DNA of 49,064 bases, from contig JAFGJV010000043.1 in NCBI GenBank assembly GCA_016928955.1, forward strand, positions 1-49,064, in the 5' to 3' direction. The translations under genes were made by a program, and so were the position numbers. Below, piece after piece: positions 49,049-49,064 of the stretch (positions within the stretch are counted from its first letter, which is position 1; every line of letters begins with the position of its first letter). A model generated the notes under the pieces. The model did no database searches, was not told the DNA's origin, and saw only the letters and a program-made list of their open reading frames with translations. This DNA comes from Spirochaetales bacterium. Its GTDB lineage: Bacteria; Spirochaetota; Spirochaetia; Treponematales; UBA12059.

Positions 49049-49064
49049 GGTAACCCTCTAAAAA
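49049..49064. repeat. hairpin repeat cut by the window end
   Basis: GGTAACCCTCTAAAAA matches the complement of the right arm of 32254-32290 (15 of 16). The other arm should lie just beyond the window. It is the third part of the compound element. Confidence 0.8.

Noticed and set aside
1-49064. tRNA, rRNA, transposase, integrase and phage genes
   Set aside because: Intergenic gaps were read on both strands. None shows a cloverleaf, CCA end or rRNA core, and no mobile-element protein motif was seen among the frames.

Overview
The window is GC-rich (most genes look well above 60% G+C), densely coded bacterial chromosome with short gaps and many ATGA/GTGA start-stop overlaps. The gene set suggests a strict or facultative anaerobe that ferments sugars and is motile: a glycyl-radical enzyme with its activase, a hybrid-cluster protein (hcp) operon, Fe-S quinolinate synthase, several radical-SAM proteins, a chemotaxis receptor and outer-membrane-type proteins (OmpA-like, M16 lipoprotein). 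Frequent ATA isoleucine codons, the NTAH-type pyruvate kinase and the overall mix would fit Spirochaetota. That placement is inference, at about even confidence, and no rRNA or ribosomal gene is present to settle it. I found no tRNA, CRISPR array, transposase, integrase or phage gene.

Layout. 1-3665 (+): a possible upstream gene end, then a cyclase-family hydrolase, a class III CoA-transferase and an amidase, probably one catabolic unit. 3729-9002 (-): YjjI/YjjW glycyl-radical pair, TrmH-type RNA methyltransferase, PIN-domain protein, DUF2007-like membrane protein, Nudix hydrolase and an unknown protein. 9207-16949 (+): a galactoside operon with a fused GalT-GalK, a mutarotase-like protein, GH36 alpha-galactosidase, GPH-type sugar symporter and GH1 beta-glycosidase, ending in a terminator. 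17000-19725: pyruvate kinase and an OmpA-domain protein. 19841-23312: nadC-nadA-nadB, the de novo NAD pathway. 23361-25798: an ArsR-type repressor with a visible operator and a soft-metal P1B ATPase. 25828-31149 (-): chemotaxis receptor and two lipoproteins, of which the upstream one and the first half of the other lie in a low-GC patch.

31380-32252 is a lone radical-SAM protein. 32627-35901 (-) is an Rrf2 regulator, ferredoxin-domain protein and hcp nitrosative-stress operon with a dyad over its promoter. 36003-38494 holds an acetyltransferase, a small unknown protein, NudC and a TtcA-like PP-loop protein. 38632-40156 is a periplasmic sensor, ECF sigma factor and membrane protein resembling a CnrXHY signalling unit. 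40269-44062 is a promoter with a near-ideal operator, an SPFH membrane protein, a ribbon-helix-helix regulator and a two-gene ABC exporter. 44133-45992 is a YgiQ-family radical-SAM protein and 46093-48954 an M16 peptidase lipoprotein.

The most unusual structural signal is a family of 36-40 nt near-perfect hairpins (GGGAACCTCTAAAAA... and its complement). Six full copies and one cut copy lie at or just past gene 3' ends. Two form an ~110 bp compound element with a perfect 20 bp palindrome, and the end-of-window copy matches the reverse complement of the copy at 32275-32362 at 84 of 88 positions. In one place the repeat supplies the stop codon of a gene. A second, unrelated repeat family (GAACCACAGAGACACAGAG type) occurs at 1047-1123 and 32410-32427.
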